A stretch of DNA of 64,000 bases from JACMLX01 sp031374935 (lineage in GTDB: Bacteria > Gemmatimonadota > Gemmatimonadetes > Gemmatimonadales > Gemmatimonadaceae). The position numbers and the translations under genes are program-made. The stretch covers positions 44,618-108,617 of the forward strand of contig JANMHB010000185.1 in assembly GCA_031374935.1 (NCBI GenBank). The letters are read 5' to 3'. Position 1 is the first letter of the stretch. The number at the start of each line of letters is the position of its first letter. This document shows, piece by piece, positions 61,743 to 64,000 of this stretch. The notes beneath the pieces were generated by a model. The model was not told where the DNA came from. It saw nothing but the letters and a program-made list of their open reading frames with translations, and ran no database searches.

Positions 61743-62582
61743 TCACGACTCGATCAGGTCCTCCACCCTACCGGCGCCGGGTTCGATATACAGGTCGGTG
61801 AACGCCGATGGCGCCGCGCGATGCTTCAGCACATGCACCTCGAACGCCCCGGCCACATCGGGCGCGTCGTCGTAGAGTCCCTCGCGGAAGATGCCCAGCA
61901 CCACATCGGCCACGCTGGCCGCCGCGCCGAGGCCACCGAAATCATGCAGGACCGGTCGGGGCGGGGGCGTCTGCATCCGGTCGGTGCGGAGCGGCGCGGT
62001 GAGCAGCATGGCCACGTCCTGATCGACGGCCACCCGCTTTGTCAGCCGCACGGCCTGCGCTTGCGCCTCCGCTAGCGGGATCGGCGGTTGGTCGAGGCCG
62101 GCAAGGCCATCGATGATCACCAGAGCCGGCAGCTCGGCAGCCTCGAGCCGGTCGCTGAGCAGCGTCGGGGTGTGCGGCGACCGTTCAACCGAGATCGGCA
62201 GGCGGCGAAGCACATCCACCGCCGACTGCAGTGCATCCGATCCGCCGGCCGGCAGTATCCCGGTCCGCATCCCGATCTGTGTCACCCCCGACTCGGCCGT
62301 GACGAGCCGCTCCCAGCACCGCGCCTCCGTCGATTCGTTGGTCAGGATCAGCACCGGATGCCCCGCCACTGCCGCCCGGATCGCGATGCCGAGCGCGAGC
62401 GCCGTCTTGCCGGCGCCCGCGTCGCCGCCAATGATCGCCAGCTCTCCACGGCGGAGGCCGCCACCCAGGAGGCGGTCGAGCGACGGGTAGCCGGTGGTGA
62501 CCAGATCCGGGGCGGGGAGCGGGCGCGCATCCGACGCGAGGCGCTGCAGTACACCCGACAGGAATTCGCGACTGGTCGGCAT
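61743..62582 (-). CDS. DnaB C-terminal/RecA-like ATPase domain protein
   Basis: A 279-residue P-loop protein similar to the C-terminal domain of replicative helicase DnaB and to KaiC-like ATPases. TGYPSLDRLLGGGLRRGELAII leads into Walker A GGDAGAGKTALAL; TNESTEARCWERLVTAESGV matches DnaB's LEMSxEQLxxRxLxSESGV; Walker B is PALVIIDGLAGL. The DnaB N-terminal domain is missing. ATG 62582 overlaps (TGATG) the upstream gene's stop. It could be a remodelling ATPase rather than a helicase; the role is unknown. 52 bp separate it from yebC. Confidence 0.85.
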   Translation of the reverse strand: MPTSREFLSGVLQRLASDARPLPAPDLVTTGYPSLDRLLGGGLRRGELAIIGGDAGAGKTALALGIAIRAAVAGHPVLILTNESTEARCWERLVTAESGVTQIGMRTGILPAGGSDALQSAVDVLRRLPISVERSPHTPTLLSDRLEAAELPALVIIDGLAGLDQPPIPLAEAQAQAVRLTKRVAVDQDVAMLLTAPLRTDRMQTPPPRPVLHDFGGLGAAASVADVVLGIFREGLYDDAPDVAGAFEVHVLKHRAAPSAFTDLYIEPGAGRVEDLIES

Positions 62583-62998
62583 CAACGCATGGCGGCGAGG
62601 GAGGACCGGCGCAGCAGTCGCGCGAGCGTGGTCAACTCGGCGCGCGCGGCATTGGAGAGCAGGGCATCGGCGGCATCCCGCAGACCATCGATCGCGTCGG
62701 CCAGCGGCGCCGGCGCCTTGTCGGCCGCCAGATCGCAGGCCCGCGATGCCGCGAGCGCAACCTCGAGCGGTAGCGCCTGACCCGCCAGCCAGCGGCGCGT
62801 CGCCTCGGCCCGCAGCAACAGCGCGTCAGGCTCGCTGAGGTCGGTTTCGCGCGGCAGGCGAGGCAGCGCCAGGCGGGCCACCATCCAGCAGGCCAGCACT
62901 GCATTCCGCTCGCGCGAGTGCGGGAGGGCGGCCGATTGGGTCACCAGCGCCCTCAACGGCGCGATGACCGAGGGCAGGAGTAAGGCAGCACGATGCAC
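62582..62998 (-). CDS. Hypothetical helical protein
   Basis: A 138-residue Ala/Leu/Arg-rich, almost wholly helical protein starting at GTG 62998 (the frame is open further upstream over the divergent regulator start, which is unlikely coding). Segments such as LEVALAASRACDLAADKA and LADAIDGLRDAADALL suggest amphipathic helices. No family recognised. The stop overlaps the DnaB-like ATPase start, so the pair is likely co-translated and may function together. Confidence 0.6.
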   Translation of the reverse strand: MHRAALLLPSVIAPLRALVTQSAALPHSRERNAVLACWMVARLALPRLPRETDLSEPDALLLRAEATRRWLAGQALPLEVALAASRACDLAADKAPAPLADAIDGLRDAADALLSNAARAELTTLARLLRRSSLAAMR

Positions 62999-63098
62999 GT
63001 CGCAAAGGTATCCCACGGTGCGCGTGATGCGCGTCCGGGAGGCGAACCTCGCCGTCGGCGCGTCCGCGGGCGCCTCGATGGGGTAACTTGCTCGCATC

Positions 63099-64000
63099 AT
63101 GACCACTCCCGTGAAGGCCGTCCTGTGGGTGGATGACGAGGCCGAGATGCTCGAGGCCCACCGCATCTTCCTGCAGGACAAAGGTTACGACGTCGAGATG
63201 GCCCGGAACTCCGAGGACGCCCTGGAGCTCCTGCGCCGCCGCCGTTTCGATGTGCTCCTGCTCGATGAGCAGATGCCTGGAAAGCGTGGACTCGAGACCT
63301 GGCGGGATGTGCAGGCCATCGATCCGATGCTCCCGGTGGTGATGATCACCAAGAGCGAGGAAGACGGTACCCTGCGCGAAGCCCTGGGCGCGGCGGTTCA
63401 CGATTATCTCGTCAAGCCGGTCAACCCGCGTCAGGTGCTGACCGCCATCACGCGTATCCTCGATGGCACGCGCCTGCGGCAGCAAGCGTTGGCGCGCGAA
63501 TTCGTGGAGCGGTTCCGCGCCTTCGAGCTGGAAGGGTACAGCAGCGACTGGCGGGGCTGGATCGAGCGGACGGCCGAAGTGACGCGCTGGGACGTCGCGC
63601 TGGACGAGGCGGGTGAAGGTGGACTGCGCGAATCGCTGGTCGGGCTCTATCCGGCCATGCGCCGCGAGTTCGCGCACTTCGTCCGGCGGCAGTATCCCTC
63701 GTGGCTCGAGGATCTGCAGGGTGACCGGCCACCGCTGTCCATCGACATCGTCTCCGAGCACGTGGCACCGCTGCTGACGACGGAAAAGGCGGCCTGCTTC
63801 ATCGTCGTCGACTGTCTCCGGCTGGATCAGTGGCTGGGTCTGGCACCGCTGCTCGGGCAATGGTTCACCGAGGAACGCTCGCACTACTACTCCATCCTGC
63901 CGACCGCCACGCCGTACTCGCGCAACGCGCTCTTCAGCGGGCTGTTTCCGGGTGAAATGGCCGGCATGTATCCCGACTGGTGGAAGGAGCGCGAGGACGA
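63099..64000 (+). CDS. PorX-like response regulator with PglZ/alkaline-phosphatase domain, 3'-truncated
   Basis: Open from ATG 63099 to the window end (300 codons visible). Residues 1-120 are a receiver domain with acidic VDDE, phospho-Asp56 (LLLDEQMP) and Lys106 (YLVKPVN). A helical linker (about 120-220) leads to a PglZ-type metallo-hydrolase domain: FIVVDCLRLDQW (first metal ligand Asp238) and PTATPYSRNALFSG (candidate nucleophile Thr271). This is the architecture of PorX, which in Bacteroidetes acts with PorY to control type IX secretion and has nucleotide phosphodiesterase activity. Start choice is firm because the receiver begins six residues in. A cognate kinase is not visible in the window. 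Confidence 0.88.
   Translation, partial: MTTPVKAVLWVDDEAEMLEAHRIFLQDKGYDVEMARNSEDALELLRRRRFDVLLLDEQMPGKRGLETWRDVQAIDPMLPVVMITKSEEDGTLREALGAAVHDYLVKPVNPRQVLTAITRILDGTRLRQQALAREFVERFRAFELEGYSSDWRGWIERTAEVTRWDVALDEAGEGGLRESLVGLYPAMRREFAHFVRRQYPSWLEDLQGDRPPLSIDIVSEHVAPLLTTEKAACFIVVDCLRLDQWLGLAPLLGQWFTEERSHYYSILPTATPYSRNALFSGLFPGEMAGMYPDWWKERED

Overview
This is a GC-rich bacterial chromosome segment, densely packed with protein genes that often overlap by 1 to 4 bases (ATGA, GTGA, TGATG junctions) and frequently start with GTG. It encodes a Gram-negative envelope: a TamA/BamA-type barrel, TamB, lipoboxes, a TonB-plug-like pair and the end of a surface-polysaccharide locus. Together with a PorX/PglZ response regulator, a TM-anchored Ser/Thr kinase and a MoxR/VWA pair, this suggests Gemmatimonadota or a close relative. 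That placement is an inference from gene content; no rRNA gene is present, and I saw no tRNA, CRISPR array or insertion sequence.

Layout. 1-4538 (+): polysaccharide genes (two WbsX-like proteins, a GT2, a membrane GT-C-like protein). 4505-6527 (-): short MutY and a VWA protein. 6731-8387 (+): WlbA/WlbB-like sugar-modification pair. 8348-14780 (-): atypical sensor kinase, MoxR-like AAA+ ATPase and a lone molybdopterin oxidoreductase. 14937-15143 (+): small lipoprotein with its own promoter and terminator. 15201-21439 (-): six-gene operon (LON-domain protein, glcD, glcE, glcF, degenerate HAD, ygfZ). 21486-25608 (-): response regulator, primary-type sigma factor, and a 3D-domain protein/aroB/cobalamin adenosyltransferase group. 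25896-28133 (+): lipoprotein, broken barrel-protein remnant, ferredoxin-NADP reductase. 28153-32266 (-): Ser/Thr kinase and an incomplete peptide ABC system. 32400-41069 (+): tamA, tamB, a degenerate sigma-54-activator-like protein and NlpC/P60. 41572-44388 (+): DMT transporter, HAD, unknown protein, acpS. 44480-47198 (+): Fur-box-controlled feoA, feoB and a Cys-rich small protein. 47219-57091 (-): a long translation/housekeeping run (tgt, yajC, def, fmt, thiE-like, rsmB, PASTA, rpe, tlpA, tsaD) ending with two plug-domain paralogues; queA lies upstream. 58734-62998 (-): ruvB, ruvA, ruvC, yebC, a DnaB-C-like ATPase and an unknown protein. 63099-end (+): PorX-like regulator.

The most notable pattern is the number of catalytically altered members of well-known families: a histidine kinase with Asp at the phospho-His position, an HAD without its aspartates inside the glycolate oxidase operon, a bEBP-like ATPase without GAFTGA or Walker B acids, and a MoxR-like ATPase with altered Walker A and B. 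Other points of interest are a ruvC that seems to start at CTG, tandem TonB-plug proteins without barrels, a frameshifted barrel-protein fragment, and an intergenic repeat cluster at 58374-58599.
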